Source: an uncultured Clostridia bacterium
GTDB taxonomy: Bacteria > Bacillota > Clostridia > TANB77 > CAG-508
Direction of reading: 5' to 3'
DNA length: 54,799 nucleotides
Assembly (NCBI GenBank): GCA_949745595.1
Contig: CATJWN010000034.1
Location: 1-54,799, forward strand
Below the pieces are notes generated by a model that searched no databases, was not told where the DNA came from, and saw only the letters and a list, made by a program, of their open reading frames with translations. The position numbers and the translations under genes are program-made. Position 1 is the stretch's first letter; each line of letters begins with the position of its first letter. Shown piece by piece: positions 35,792-44,753 of the stretch.

Positions 35792-35849
35792 TGACATCTA
35801 ATGTCAGTTTTGTTGAATAAATAATATCATATCGTGACATTTAATGTCA
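35792..35849. promoter_or_regulatory. Twin TGACAT-N3-ATGTCA operators and acyltransferase promoter
   Basis: Perfect 15-bp dyads at 35792-35806 and 35835-35849, 43 bases apart. On the minus strand the acyltransferase promoter TTGACA (35845-35850) - 18 - TATTAT (35821-35826) has its -35 in the second dyad; the first lies in the leader. Confidence 0.82.
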
Positions 35850-35896
35850 ATACAAAAACTTATACTACTGTGAAATAATTGTCATAAGGTGATTAT

Positions 35897-36106
35897 ATGA
35901 TAAAAGAATTAAGAACAAAAAAGAATTATACTCAAGCTGAAATGGCTGACAAATTGCAGATAAGTCTTAGACATTATGTGCGTATTGATAATGAAAAAAG
36001 TATTCCTAGACCTGATGTTTTTGCAAATTTAATAAAGATACTTGATATGAATACTATGCAAATAGGCGAATTTATTGAGAATATTCTGAAAAATAAAGAT
36101 AATTGA
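35897..36106 (+). CDS. Small XRE-family regulator
   Basis: 69 residues, essentially a single helix-turn-helix (LRTKKNYTQAEMADKLQISL, RHYVRIDNEKSIPRPDVFAN). AAGGTGAT precedes the ATG. It is divergent from the acyltransferase, and two 15-bp dyads in between are good candidates for its binding sites. It resembles phage-type Cro/C1 proteins in size. Confidence 0.85.
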   Translation: MIKELRTKKNYTQAEMADKLQISLRHYVRIDNEKSIPRPDVFANLIKILDMNTMQIGEFIENILKNKDN

Positions 36107-36133
36107 ATAATTTGATAATTTTTAGAGAAAATA

Positions 36134-36162
36134 TTGACAAAAGTCACTTTTGCAAGTATAAT
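36134..36162 (+). promoter_or_regulatory. Promoter of tRNA-Met
   Basis: Consensus TTGACA (36134-36139), 17-base spacer, TATAAT (36157-36162). Confidence 0.9.
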
Positions 36163-36177
36163 AGTTATTGTGTTTAT

Positions 36178-36254
36178 GGCGAGGTAGCTCAGTTGGCTAG
36201 AGCATTCGGTTCATACCCGACAGGTCGAGGGTTCGAATCCCCCTCTCGCTACCA
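36178..36254 (+). tRNA. tRNA-Met (anticodon CAT)
   Basis: 77 bases with encoded CCA. Acceptor GGCGAGG pairs with TCTCGCT, D stem GCTC/GAGC, anticodon loop TTCATAC, T arm GAGGG-TTCGAAT-CCCCC. Anticodon stem TTCGG/CCGAC has four pairs and a T:C mismatch at 27:43. There is no run of three G:C pairs in the anticodon stem, so it is not the initiator; it is elongator Met, or possibly the CAT-anticodon Ile tRNA before lysidine modification. Confidence 0.95.
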
Positions 36255-36256
36255 CA

Positions 36257-36298
36257 AAAAAGACTGATAAATAGAAAAATCTATCATCAGTCTTTTTT
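36257..36298 (+). terminator. Terminator of tRNA-Met
   Basis: AAAAAGACTGAT / ATCAGTCTTTTT with an inner ATAGA/TCTAT stem, ending in a T run. Confidence 0.85.
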
Positions 36299-36326
36299 AT
36301 TGTATAATCACTAGATTATATAAAAT

Positions 36327-36575
36327 TTAGTTTTGACTTGCAAATTTTTGTTTAGCTTGCTCAATTTTTTGTTGTTCAGCACATTCTGCCTTATACCAGC
36401 CTTTTTCAGCCATAAGATTGTAAATCTTATTTTGAATATCTAAAGATTCATTTAAAGCACACTTAAAAGCTTCATGAACCTCTTTTGTTGAAGATTCGAT
36501 AGCACCATGTAAATATAAATCACAAACGCCTTTGATAACTAGTAATTCTTTCTCCATTAAATCTCTATCTTCCAT
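36327..36575 (-). CDS. CotF-like spore coat protein
   Basis: 82 residues, all-helical. GVCDLYLHGAIESSTKEVHE, FKCALNESLDIQNKIYNLMA and the terminal EKGWY match the CotF (Coat_F) pattern, whose members often end in a QxGWY-like motif. Ferritin-like helix pair expected. TAAGGAGGAGCT provides the ribosome binding site overlapping the stop of a second, related gene just upstream. Confidence 0.78.
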   Translation of the reverse strand: MEDRDLMEKELLVIKGVCDLYLHGAIESSTKEVHEAFKCALNESLDIQNKIYNLMAEKGWYKAECAEQQKIEQAKQKFASQN

Positions 36576-36584
36576 AGCTCCTCC

Positions 36585-36758
36585 TTATAATAAATTTAAA
36601 AATTTGTTATAAATTTCCTCATGTTTTTTCTCTAGGCTAGCAATATATTCAGCTAAACCTGTATCTTGTAGCATTCCAGCAGTATTTTTACTACAAGTTT
36701 TCATAAATTTTTCATGCCCTAAAGCATCTTCCACATATAAAAGTTCTTTAGTAGTCAT
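36585..36758 (-). CDS. CotF-like small partner protein (57 aa)
   Basis: Begins MTTKELLYVEDALGHEKFMK and ends EYIASLEKKHEEIYNKFLNL, a helical protein with spacing like the first helices of CotF-family coat proteins. AGGAGGTG before the ATG is strong. The two genes form an operon, and paired short CotF-like genes are common in Clostridia. Coat location is inferred from the family. Confidence 0.7.
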   Translation of the reverse strand: MTTKELLYVEDALGHEKFMKTCSKNTAGMLQDTGLAEYIASLEKKHEEIYNKFLNLL

Positions 36759-36825
36759 ATGGTCACCTCCTAATAATATTAAGTATTTACATAAAAATTA
36801 AAAGCTATACCTATTAGAATTTAAA

Positions 36826-36853
36826 AAATCATTAGTTTTTAAACTAATGATTT
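36826..36853 (-). terminator. Terminator of HAD gene (36844-37551)
   Basis: AAATCATTAGTTT / AAACTAATGATTT 13-bp perfect stem that contains the stop codon, followed on the minus strand by TTTAAATT. Confidence 0.75.
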
Positions 36854-37551
36854 TTCTGTATAATCTCTACTAATTCTGCTACATTCTTAACACTCTTATC
36901 TGTCATTTTCTTTAAACCTTCTACCGAATTTTCCATACGATAACCATTAAAGTCTCGTATCATTTCCATATCGCTATATCCATCTCCAATCGTATAAATA
37001 TTTCTTTTATCGATTTCAAGAAGTTCTGCTAAAACTTCTATTGCATGAGATTTATTAGTTTTATTAGAGATAATCTCTATTGCATTACTTGTTAAAAAAT
37101 ACGAAATTACATAATCTCCATATTTTTTATTAATAATCTCATTTACTTGCCAAGCTTCTTCTTTAGTCTTGTATTTTACATCTATTTTAGTCAAATTCTT
37201 ATGTTCAAAATCCACCCTACTCTCAAACATACTACAACAAAAATTACTAATAGAATCTTCAAGGCGCAAATCCTTTTTTATACTAGGTATAATAGTGTTC
37301 TCAATAAAGATGCTATCTATGCCATTTCCTTCGTTATCTATTATACCAGCACCATGATCTATAATTGCATAATCATAAACTAAATTGTATGCGTTTACTT
37401 TTTTCTGTAAATCCATATAACTTCTACCAGTTGCAATTATAAATAGATTACCCGCATCTCTAAACCTTTTAACAGCCTTTTTATTTAATTCAATATCTTC
37501 ATCATTTACATAAAAAGTATGATCATAATCACTTGCTAAAATTTTTCTCAT
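36844..37551 (-). CDS. HAD-IIB (Cof-type) hydrolase
   Basis: 235 residues. [11 protein letters not shown] replaces the usual DxDGT: the first Asp is kept and Gly is replaced by His (DYDHT), with the second Asp present. ATGRSY is motif II, and GDGYSDMEM motif IV. A phosphatase of small metabolites; substrate unknown. The first motif variant is seen in some HAD-IIB members. GAGGG before the ATG; TTGTTG-16-TATAAT promoter possible near 37590-37617. Confidence 0.85.
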   Translation of the reverse strand: MRKILASDYDHTFYVNDEDIELNKKAVKRFRDAGNLFIIATGRSYMDLQKKVNAYNLVYDYAIIDHGAGIIDNEGNGIDSIFIENTIIPSIKKDLRLEDSISNFCCSMFESRVDFEHKNLTKIDVKYKTKEEAWQVNEIINKKYGDYVISYFLTSNAIEIISNKTNKSHAIEVLAELLEIDKRNIYTIGDGYSDMEMIRDFNGYRMENSVEGLKKMTDKSVKNVAELVEIIQKNH

Positions 37552-37635
37552 TCTACCCTCTCTTTTTGTTTTATTTTTACTACAATAATATTATATCATA
37601 AAGTTGACATTCAACAACATTTTTTTATGTATATA

Positions 37636-37664
37636 TTGAATTTCCTTGATAAATCTTATATAAT
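37636..37664 (+). promoter_or_regulatory. Promoter of asnS
   Basis: TTGAAT (37636-37641), 17-base spacer, TATAAT (37659-37664), leaving a short leader. I see no T-box in front of this synthetase gene. Confidence 0.75.
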
Positions 37665-37692
37665 ATGGGTATCTTATAATTGGAGGATAATT

Positions 37693-39084
37693 ATGGAAAA
37701 TATACTTATTAGGGATTTATTTAGAAACTCTGAAAATTATTATACAAAAGAAATTAAAGTTTCTGGTTGGATAAAAACTGTTAGAGATTCTAAAACTTTT
37801 GGTTTTATAGAAATCAATGATGGAAGCTTTTTCAAGAATTTGCAAATAGTTTTTGATACAACTCTTCCTAACTTTGAAGAAATTTGTAAATTCACAATTA
37901 GTTCATCTATTGAAGTTACTGGTATTTTCACCAAAACTGAAAATGCAAAGCAAGCCTTTGAGCTAAAAGCTACAAAAATTGAACTTATTGCAGGTTCAGA
38001 CCCTGAATACCCACTTCAAAAGAAACGTCATAGTTTTGAATATTTAAGAACAATTGCACATTTAAGACCTAGAACAAATACTTTTAATGCAGTATTTAGA
38101 GTACGTTCAGTTCTATCTTATGCTATACACAAATTTTTCCAAGAAAGAAACTTCGTATATGTTCATACACCACTAATCACAGGTAGTGACTGCGAAGGTG
38201 CTGGAGAAATGTTTAACTTAAACACATTTGATTTAAAAAACGTTCCACTTACTGAGGACGGAGAAATTGATTTTTCAGAAGATTTCTTTGGAAAACCAGC
38301 GCACCTTACTGTTAGTGGACAACTTGATGTTGAAACTTATGCTTTTGCTTTTAGAAATGTATATACTTTTGGACCTACTTTTAGAGCAGAAAATTCAAAT
38401 ACAGTAAAACACGCAGCTGAGTTCTGGATGATAGAGCCAGAAATATGTTTTGCAGACTTAAAAGACGATATGTACTTAGCGGAAGATATGTTAAAATACG
38501 TTATTCAATATGTGCTTGACAACTGCCCAGAAGAAATGCAATTTTTCAATCAATTCGTTGACACTACCTTACTTGAAAGACTACACAATGTTCTAAATTC
38601 TGAATTTGGTAGAATCTCTTATACAGATGCTGTTGCAGAACTTGAAAAACACAATGATAAATTCGAATTCAAAGTATCTTGGGGTTGTGATTTACAAACT
38701 GAACATGAACGTTTCTTAAGTGAGCAAGTATTTAAGAAACCAGTTTTCGTTACAGATTATCCAGCTGAAATTAAAGCTTTCTATATGAAACAAAATCCAG
38801 ACGGAAAAACTGTTGCAGCTACTGACCTTCTAGCACCTGGAATTGGTGAGATCATTGGCGGTAGTCAAAGAGAAGACAGCTTAGAAATATTACAAAATAA
38901 AATTAAAACTTTAGGTCTTAGTGAAGAAGACTACTGGTGGTACTTAGATTTAAGAAAATATGGAAGTGTACCACATGCAGGTTTTGGTCTGGGCTTTGAA
39001 AGACTAATGATGTATATTACTGGTATGCAAAATATCCGTGATGTACTTCCATTCCCAAGAACTCCAAAAAATTGTGAATTCTAA
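37693..39084 (+). CDS. asnS: Asparaginyl-tRNA synthetase
   Basis: Start set at ATG 37693, six bases after GGAGG; the open frame runs 66 bases further upstream across the promoter. 463 residues, class IIb. OB-fold anticodon domain ([20 protein letters not shown]), motif 1, motif 2 ([20 protein letters not shown]) and motif 3 ([20 protein letters not shown]) are present, closing [14 protein letters not shown], which is typical of AsnRS. It charges tRNA-Asn. Confidence 0.96.
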   Translation: MENILIRDLFRNSENYYTKEIKVSGWIKTVRDSKTFGFIEINDGSFFKNLQIVFDTTLPNFEEICKFTISSSIEVTGIFTKTENAKQAFELKATKIELIAGSDPEYPLQKKRHSFEYLRTIAHLRPRTNTFNAVFRVRSVLSYAIHKFFQERNFVYVHTPLITGSDCEGAGEMFNLNTFDLKNVPLTEDGEIDFSEDFFGKPAHLTVSGQLDVETYAFAFRNVYTFGPTFRAENSNTVKHAAEFWMIEPEICFADLKDDMYLAEDMLKYVIQYVLDNCPEEMQFFNQFVDTTLLERLHNVLNSEFGRISYTDAVAELEKHNDKFEFKVSWGCDLQTEHERFLSEQVFKKPVFVTDYPAEIKAFYMKQNPDGKTVAATDLLAPGIGEIIGGSQREDSLEILQNKIKTLGLSEEDYWWYLDLRKYGSVPHAGFGLGFERLMMYITGMQNIRDVLPFPRTPKNCEF

Positions 39085-39155
39085 CTCTTAAATAATACTT
39101 GCATAAATTATATAAGTGATTTATAAGTTTTGAATGAACTCATTAAACTTATACT

Positions 39156-39186
39156 GAGATATGTTGTCAGGCATATCTCTTTTTTA
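39156..39186 (+). terminator. Terminator of asnS
   Basis: GAGATATG / CATATCTC 8-bp stem, then a T run. The 237 bp between asnS and mazF otherwise show no gene. Confidence 0.85.
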
Positions 39187-39285
39187 TTACCTTAAATAAA
39201 AACAGTCAAGTGTCAGCTTACCTGAAGACTATTAATCTTTTTGAGTTTTTGGGTTATCATTGTCATTATTAAATTGTAAAATTAA

Positions 39286-39313
39286 AAGCCACGAAAATTT
39301 TAATTTCGTGACT
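39286..39313 (-). terminator. Terminator of mazF
   Basis: CACGAAA / TTTCGTG core stem, extended by outer pairs, followed on the minus strand by TTTTAATTTT. Confidence 0.75.
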
Positions 39314-39321
39314 TTGATTAT

Positions 39322-39672
39322 TTAATCTTCTAAGCCGAAGCTTATACCTATTGCGCTATTTACTTTTCCCATTAGTTTTGTATCATCTATATGTCCTATT
39401 TTTTCTTTTAATCTGCTTTTATCAATTGTCCTTATTTGTTCTGCAAGTACTACAGAGTCAGACTTTAAACCATTCCCATTTGAGCCAATTTCTATATGAG
39501 TTGGAAGCTTATTTTTCCCTGTCTGTGAAGTAATCGCAGCTGCAATTACAGTCGGACTATATTTATTTCCAGTATCATTTTGAATTATAAGAACTGGTCT
39601 TATCCCTCCTTGCTCAGAACCAACAACTGGACTTAAATCAGCATAGAACATATCTCCTCTTTTTATTACCAT
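39322..39672 (-). CDS. MazF/EndoA-type mRNA endoribonuclease
   Basis: Start at ATG 39672, preceded by TAGGAG; a GTG nine bases upstream overlaps that site and is not favoured. 116 residues. [20 protein letters not shown] is the EndoA N-terminus, followed by RPVLIIQND, and [15 protein letters not shown]. The family cuts single-stranded mRNA at short sequences. No antitoxin gene (mazE or ndoAI) precedes it: the upstream neighbour is the GerS-like gene, so it may be a lone or separately controlled ribonuclease, as also seen in some clostridia. Confidence 0.92.
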   Translation of the reverse strand: MVIKRGDMFYADLSPVVGSEQGGIRPVLIIQNDTGNKYSPTVIAAAITSQTGKNKLPTHIEIGSNGNGLKSDSVVLAEQIRTIDKSRLKEKIGHIDDTKLMGKVNSAIGISFGLED

Positions 39673-39712
39673 AATATTCACTCCTACTAAATAACATATA
39701 GAATTGTTGATC

Positions 39713-40285
39713 TTATTTAATTTCTATACTATTATAGTTTATGCAAATACTAGTCTTTTTGGTGTTATCTTTGATTTCTAATTTCGTAGGTTTTGAAGCT
39801 TTCATATCTACATATAATTTTGCAAACTTTGGAATTTCAAAAACAATGAATTCACCTTCCATATATGTAGTAGAATTACTTTCCTTAAATCGTTTTATGA
39901 AAGTATCTAAAAATAATGTATTATCCACCAGTGGCTCATAGTTTTCATAAATTTTATCTAACTTAAGTTCAGTATTCTGTATCTTCAAAGTTTTATCTTT
40001 AGACTCTATTTTCAGCCCACCTATTTTGCCTTTACTTAATACTTCTAAGCTACTACCATCCTGTGTGACACTTTGCTTCAAATTATATATATTAGTAGTT
40101 TTATTACTCGTTACTGTTACTTCAATTTCTGCTTCATATTCATTAATATTTAAAATATAATCAACAACTTTATTTTCACTTTTTACACTTATATTGTTTC
40201 CAAAATTTGAAGTATTATAATAGAAAATCAAAAAAACTATTAGTAAAATTATGACAAAAAATAAAAATATGTACCTCTTTTTCAA
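39713..40285 (-). CDS. GerS/LolA-like membrane-anchored protein
   Basis: Start set at TTG 40285, nine bases after GGGAGG; a longer frame to 40342 would overlap dusB. 190 residues: one membrane helix near the N-terminus and a beta-rich extracellular domain ([32 protein letters not shown]). The pattern resembles the LolA-like germination protein GerS of clostridia, though no lipobox Cys is visible. It is just downstream of dusB. A part in spore germination or cortex handling is inferred. Confidence 0.6.
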   Translation of the reverse strand: MKKRYIFLFFVIILLIVFLIFYYNTSNFGNNISVKSENKVVDYILNINEYEAEIEVTVTSNKTTNIYNLKQSVTQDGSSLEVLSKGKIGGLKIESKDKTLKIQNTELKLDKIYENYEPLVDNTLFLDTFIKRFKESNSTTYMEGEFIVFEIPKFAKLYVDMKASKPTKLEIKDNTKKTSICINYNSIEIK

Positions 40286-40328
40286 AATAAAAAACCTCCC
40301 ACTACAACTTATGAGAAGTTTTTTAAGT

Positions 40329-41307
40329 TTATGTATTTTCAAAATATTCTTTTAAAATTTCTCTAAATTCTTCAGTAGAGTTTACTGAATTTATTCTATC
40401 ACGCATTACGCTTGCATTTGGCAAGCCTTTTACATACCAAGCAATATGTTTTCTGATTTCACGAGTAGCAGTATATTCGCCCTTTTCCTGTTCCAATAAA
40501 TCATAATGTTCTAATATAACCTTATATTTTTTCTCCTTTGATATTTCTTTTGCAAGCTTACCTTTTTCTAAATAATATGCAATATTTTTGAATATCCATG
40601 GATTTCCGAAGTGCTCCTCTTCCTATCATAATTCCGTCTACACCAGTAGTTTTGAACATTTCTAAAGCACTTATTTCTGATTTAATATCCCCATTTCCAA
40701 TTACTGGAATTGATACTGTATCTTTTACCTTTTTTATTATATTCCAATCAGCTGTACCACTATAAAATTCTTCTCTAGTCCTTCCATGAACTACTATTGC
40801 TGATGCACCAGCTTTTTCTATAATCTTTGATGCTTCTACTGCAACAACATTTTTATCGTCCCAACCTTTTCTAATCTTCACAGTAACTGGCTTGCTAGAA
40901 TTTTTTACTACTTCTGATACTATCTCTCCTACTAAATCTAAATTAAGTAACAGCTTACTGCCATCTCCATTTTTTACTACTTTTGGAGCAGGACAGCCCA
41001 TATTTATATCTAATATATCTGCAATTTCACTCACAGTTTTTGATGCCACCCCCATAGTTTCAGGTTCACTGCCAAAAATCTGCATTGAAATTGGTCTTTT
41101 TTCTTTTTCAGTAGTTAGCATTAATTTCGTTTTCTCGTCCTCATACACAATAGCTTTACTACTAACCATCTCATTACAAACTAGACCTGGATTTCCATAC
41201 TTTTTGCAGATAATACGAAAAGGCAGGTCTGTAACTCCTGCCATTGGTGCTAGTATTATATTATTTTCTAATTCTACATTTCCAATTTTTAACTTTTTCA
41301 GATACAT
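40329..41307 (-). CDS. dusB: tRNA-dihydrouridine synthase, read through a +1 frameshift
   Basis: Zero frame gives 233 codons, then CGG-AAA and stop 16 codons later, well short of the family. Skipping the C at 40608 continues as GNPWIFKNIAYYLEKGKLAK through the C-terminal helical domain to ATREIRKHIAWYVKGLPNAS and VMRDRINSVNSTEEF. The Gly made by the shift is the first residue of the invariant GNPW motif. Joined length is 325 residues, normal for DusB. The N-terminus has LAPMAGVTDLPFRI, the active-site Cys in NMGCPAPKVVKNGDGS, and VKIRKGWDD. It reduces uridine in tRNA using FMN. Preceded by rodA. Confidence 0.93.
40605..40608 (-). other. +1 recoding site CGGA in dusB
   Basis: Zero frame CTT-CGG-AAA-TCC; productive frame CTT-(C)-GGA-AAT-CCA-TGG restores GNPW. 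233 codons before, 93 including stop after. Confidence 0.93.
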
Positions 41308-41324
41308 TTATTATTCCTCAATTT

Positions 41325-42434
41325 TTATTCCACAAATATAGCTCTTTGTCTACGACTACTAATATTCAATAGTAATCCTATACATATAAAGTTCGTAATC
41401 ATTGAACTTCCTCCGTAACTTACAAATGGAAGTGGAACACCTGTTATAGGTAATAAACCTATAGTCATTCCTATATTTTCCATAAAGTGAAAGAAGAATA
41501 TCCCTGCAATTCCTATTGCAACATAGGATCCTATATTATCTTTTGCAGTTTTTGCTATATATATAGATTTCGTAATAAGTATTATATACAAAATCACAAT
41601 TCCACCTGTTGCAATAAATCCTAACTCTTCACCAATTACTGAGAATATAAAATCAGTAGTTTTTGGGTGTAAGAAACCTAGCTGTGTTTGATTTCCCTGC
41701 CTATATCCCATTCCAAAAACCTGTCCTGCACCTATCGCAAGCTTTGATTGTTTAATGTTATATCCTGCACCTCTAGGATCTAACTCTGGGTTTAAGAATA
41801 CCTTTATTCTCTGTATAGCATGGTCTGGTAATACATAATTATATAAAATTGGAATAGCTATTGCTATAAGCAATATTGCTGCAATAACATATTTTTTATC
41901 AATTCCTGATACAAAAAGCATAAATGCTATGGCTATTAAGAAAGCTGCAGCTGTTCCATAGTCAGGCTGCTTTATTATAAGGAAAATAGGTAACGCAGCA
42001 AATACCGCAAAAATCATTAATTTCCAAATTTTATTTATCTCTCTCCTACCTCTTAATTGCAATTTATTTAAAATGAAAGCTAAAAATAAAATTACAATAA
42101 CTTTTGCAAGCTCTGAAGGTTGGAATGAAATATTTTCTCCTATCTTATACCAGCTACTAGCACCACTCCTTGCCTCAGTAAATAATACACCCACTAGCAA
42201 AGGAATTACTACTAGATAACCTAGTGCAGAAAATCTTATAATTATATTATAATCTATGGTTATAACCAAAATAAGAAATGGAATACTAATTGCTATCCAC
42301 TGTAGTTGCTTTTGAAATTCTTTATGCTCTGTGTCTTGAGTCGCAGAAAATAAAGCAAACAACCCTATTATTACTAATAATGCGGTAACAACAAGAATAC
42401 TCCATTCCATATTCTTAAGTAATTTTTTCTTCAT
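41325..42434 (-). CDS. rodA: Rod-shape SEDS peptidoglycan polymerase
   Basis: 369 residues with about ten membrane helices. GAGYNIKQSKLAIGAGQVFG, TQLGFLHPKTTDFIFSVIGEELGF and LPITGVPLPFVSYGGSSM are RodA/FtsW/SpoVE signatures; HPKTTDFIF and the position after min genes favour RodA. It polymerises glycan chains of the side wall with a partner PBP. It lies 10 bases after the minE gene and 18 before dusB. Confidence 0.92.
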   Translation of the reverse strand: MKKKLLKNMEWSILVVTALLVIIGLFALFSATQDTEHKEFQKQLQWIAISIPFLILVITIDYNIIIRFSALGYLVVIPLLVGVLFTEARSGASSWYKIGENISFQPSELAKVIVILFLAFILNKLQLRGRREINKIWKLMIFAVFAALPIFLIIKQPDYGTAAAFLIAIAFMLFVSGIDKKYVIAAILLIAIAIPILYNYVLPDHAIQRIKVFLNPELDPRGAGYNIKQSKLAIGAGQVFGMGYRQGNQTQLGFLHPKTTDFIFSVIGEELGFIATGGIVILYIILITKSIYIAKTAKDNIGSYVAIGIAGIFFFHFMENIGMTIGLLPITGVPLPFVSYGGSSMITNFICIGLLLNISSRRQRAIFVE

Positions 42435-42443
42435 TACTTACTC

Positions 42444-43730
42444 CTATCTTTTCTTTTTCTTGCCACCACTCTTTTTCTTCTTGGAAGTTTTTTTCTCTTC
42501 TTTTTGAGCTTCCTCTGTAATTTCTTCTGTCTGAGCTTCTTCCAATGTAGTCTCTTCTACTAAACTATTTTCGTTTATTTCTGTTTTTTCTGAAACTTCT
42601 TCTGTGTTTTTGTCATCCTCTACTACATTACTTTCAACATTTTCTGCACTTTCTTGTTCTTCAATAACTTTTGATTTTTCCTCAATATCTGTTTCAAATG
42701 TTTTCTCGCTTTCAGTAGTTTCTACTTCCTTAATTTCCTCTTCTACTACTTCAGTCTCTTTTTCTTCGTCTTCCAATTTATCTTCTTTTTTTACCTCAAC
42801 AGACTCTTCTACTACTTCCTCTGGTTGTTCTACTTTTTCTTCTAATTCTTCCGCATCATTTTTGTCATCCTGAATAATATCATCATTTTCTTTTTGCTCT
42901 TCAACTTCATTAGTAGCAACCTCAATAGTAGTTTCTTCAATTTCTGATATTTTATCACTCTCTGTTATTTCTTCTTTATTTTCTTCTATTTCTATCTCTT
43001 CTGCTTTACTTTCTTCAACAGATTCTATAACACTAACTGATTCCTGTTCCTCTATCTCGTTATTATCAATAACTATTGTGCTAGTTTCCGTAGGTGTTTC
43101 TTTTATTTTTTCTTCGTTAACCTCTTCAGCAGCAAATTTAACTATTGGTTCAACAGCCTTTTCTTCCTCTTCTGCCTTTTTTAGTAAATCGTCAAAAGTA
43201 ACATCCTCGGCATCTTCATCATCTAATCCTTCTATATCGTCATCTTCAACACGTTTTATTTGTACTTTAACTTCTGGCACCTCTTCTACAATTTCTTCTA
43301 TTACCTCTTCTATTTTTTCTTCTACACTTACTGGTGCTGGCTGTAATTCTATAGCTTTCTCTTGTTCAGGTGCTTTTTCTAACTCACCATTCTCATAAGT
43401 TAAAGTACCATCTTTAATCTTTTCTGCCTTTACATCATTTTTAATATTAAGAATTGGAATATTAGCATATAGAGAAGGTGCTCCATTAGTGCCATCCTCA
43501 TTTTCTTTATTAGTCAATCTAACATCTATTGAACTTTCATCAATTACAATATACTTTTTTATAACATCAATAATCTCTTGTTTCATAAGCTCTAAGAAAT
43601 CTACTGATACATTTGCTCTATCTTGCATAAGCACCAAATGTAGACGTTCTTTTGCAGCATCTTTTGATGTGAGCTCTTTTACTTCTGGCTTCATCATTTT
43701 ATTAAAAAAGTTTCCTAATTTTTCAAACAT
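42444..43730 (-). CDS. minE: MinE with a long acidic C-terminal extension
   Basis: 428 residues, against about 90 in typical MinE. Residues 1-95 are MinE: a membrane-binding start (MFEKLGNFFNKMM), the anti-MinCD segment KERLHLVLMQDRANVSVDFL, and the topological domain IIDVIKKYIVIDESSIDVRL. The remaining 330 residues are Glu, Val, Ser, Thr rich and likely disordered, closing with a Lys tail (KKEKKTSKKKKSGGKKKKR). No stop or frame change separates the two parts. MinE stimulates MinD to keep the division site at mid-cell. The extension may bind another factor or be a spacer. Confidence 0.88.
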   Translation of the reverse strand: MFEKLGNFFNKMMKPEVKELTSKDAAKERLHLVLMQDRANVSVDFLELMKQEIIDVIKKYIVIDESSIDVRLTNKENEDGTNGAPSLYANIPILNIKNDVKAEKIKDGTLTYENGELEKAPEQEKAIELQPAPVSVEEKIEEVIEEIVEEVPEVKVQIKRVEDDDIEGLDDEDAEDVTFDDLLKKAEEEEKAVEPIVKFAAEEVNEEKIKETPTETSTIVIDNNEIEEQESVSVIESVEESKAEEIEIEENKEEITESDKISEIEETTIEVATNEVEEQKENDDIIQDDKNDAEELEEKVEQPEEVVEESVEVKKEDKLEDEEKETEVVEEEIKEVETTESEKTFETDIEEKSKVIEEQESAENVESNVVEDDKNTEEVSEKTEINENSLVEETTLEEAQTEEITEEAQKEEKKTSKKKKSGGKKKKR

Positions 43731-43755
43731 TTTCTCTACCCCTTTTTACTACTTT

Positions 43756-44550
43756 CTAAGCTTTTCCAAATAAATGCTTTAATTTAGCGAGAAAACCACT
43801 TTCCTTTCCTGGAACTGTAACTTCAATATTTTCTCCAAGTAATCTTCTTGATATCTCAATATATGCCTTTCCCGCAGGCGCCTTCTTATTTGAAATTACT
43901 GGTTCACCTTTGTTTGTTTGAATAATTATATACTCATCATCAGGTACAACACCAATTAAATCTATTGATAATAAATCTACTATCTCGTCAACATCCATCA
44001 TTTCGCCTTTTTTAACCATTGTAGGTCTCAATCTATTAACTATAAGTTCTGGATTTTTAATTTCAGATGCCTCTAATAGACCTATAATTCTATCAGCATC
44101 TCTAATAGCTGAAATCTCTGCTGTTGTAACAACTAATGCTCTATTAGCACCAGCAATTGCGTTTTTAAAACCTTGCTCGATACCAGCTGGACAGTCAATT
44201 AATATATAATCAAACTCTTCTTTTAATTTATCTGTTAGTTCTCTCATTTGTTCTTCATTAATAGCTGTTTTATCTTTAGTTTGTGCTGCTGGAAGTAAGA
44301 AAAGCTCTTTAAATCTTTTGTCTTTAATTAAGGCTTGTCTTAATTTGCATTTTCCTTCGATTACATCTATTAAATCATAAACTATTCTGTTTTCTAAACC
44401 CATAACAACATCAAGGTTTCTTAGTCCAATATCTGTATCTACAAGTGCAACTTTTTTACCTGCTAACGCTAGGGCAGAACCTAAATTAGCTGTTGTTGTT
44501 GTTTTTCCAACTCCGCCTTTTCCAGATGTAATAACAATAACTTCTCCCAT
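43756..44550 (-). CDS. minD: Septum site-determining protein MinD
   Basis: 264 residues. Deviant Walker A GKGGVGKTTTTANLGSAL near residue 10, DTDIGLRNLDVVMGLENR, DYILIDCPAGIEQGFKNAI, and a C-terminal amphipathic helix (GFLAKLKHLFGKA) for membrane binding. With MinE it controls septum placement. minC is not adjacent. AAGGAGGA precedes the ATG. Confidence 0.97.
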   Translation of the reverse strand: MGEVIVITSGKGGVGKTTTTANLGSALALAGKKVALVDTDIGLRNLDVVMGLENRIVYDLIDVIEGKCKLRQALIKDKRFKELFLLPAAQTKDKTAINEEQMRELTDKLKEEFDYILIDCPAGIEQGFKNAIAGANRALVVTTAEISAIRDADRIIGLLEASEIKNPELIVNRLRPTMVKKGEMMDVDEIVDLLSIDLIGVVPDDEYIIIQTNKGEPVISNKKAPAGKAYIEISRRLLGENIEVTVPGKESGFLAKLKHLFGKA

Positions 44551-44619
44551 TGTTTTCCTCCTTAAACATACTATTAAAATTAAATTTTAATGATATTTTA
44601 TATCTTATATTTTTTTTAA

Positions 44620-44753
44620 TAAAAAGTCAATGTAATTCGTGATTTTTTTGTAATATTTTTGTAGTGTTTTTGTAATATATTATTTTTTTGTAAATCCGTA
44701 GTCTTTTATTTTTTTTTGTGATATAATGACTTTGTTTATAAGGAGGACAATGT
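44620..44753. promoter_or_regulatory. Divergent minD-por upstream region
   Basis: The 203 bp between minD and porG contain a T-rich stretch in which TTTTTGTA recurs four times between 44645 and 44695. A TGATATAAT extended -10 near 44718-44726 and AAGGAGG at 44741-44747 serve porG. I see no obvious -35 for porG. Confidence 0.5.

Noticed and set aside
36178..36254. Initiator tRNA
   Set aside because: Lacks the three consecutive G:C pairs of the anticodon stem and the mismatched first pair of initiator tRNA.
37627..37692. N-terminal extension of AsnRS by 22 residues
   Set aside because: That stretch contains the promoter and the leader; the ribosome binding site points to ATG 37693.
39085..39321. 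Small gene in the asnS-mazF gap
   Set aside because: No frame with a ribosome binding site; only two terminators are visible.
42604..43773. Ser-rich open frames opposite the minE extension
   Set aside because: Complement of GAA/GAG-rich repeats; no start signals.
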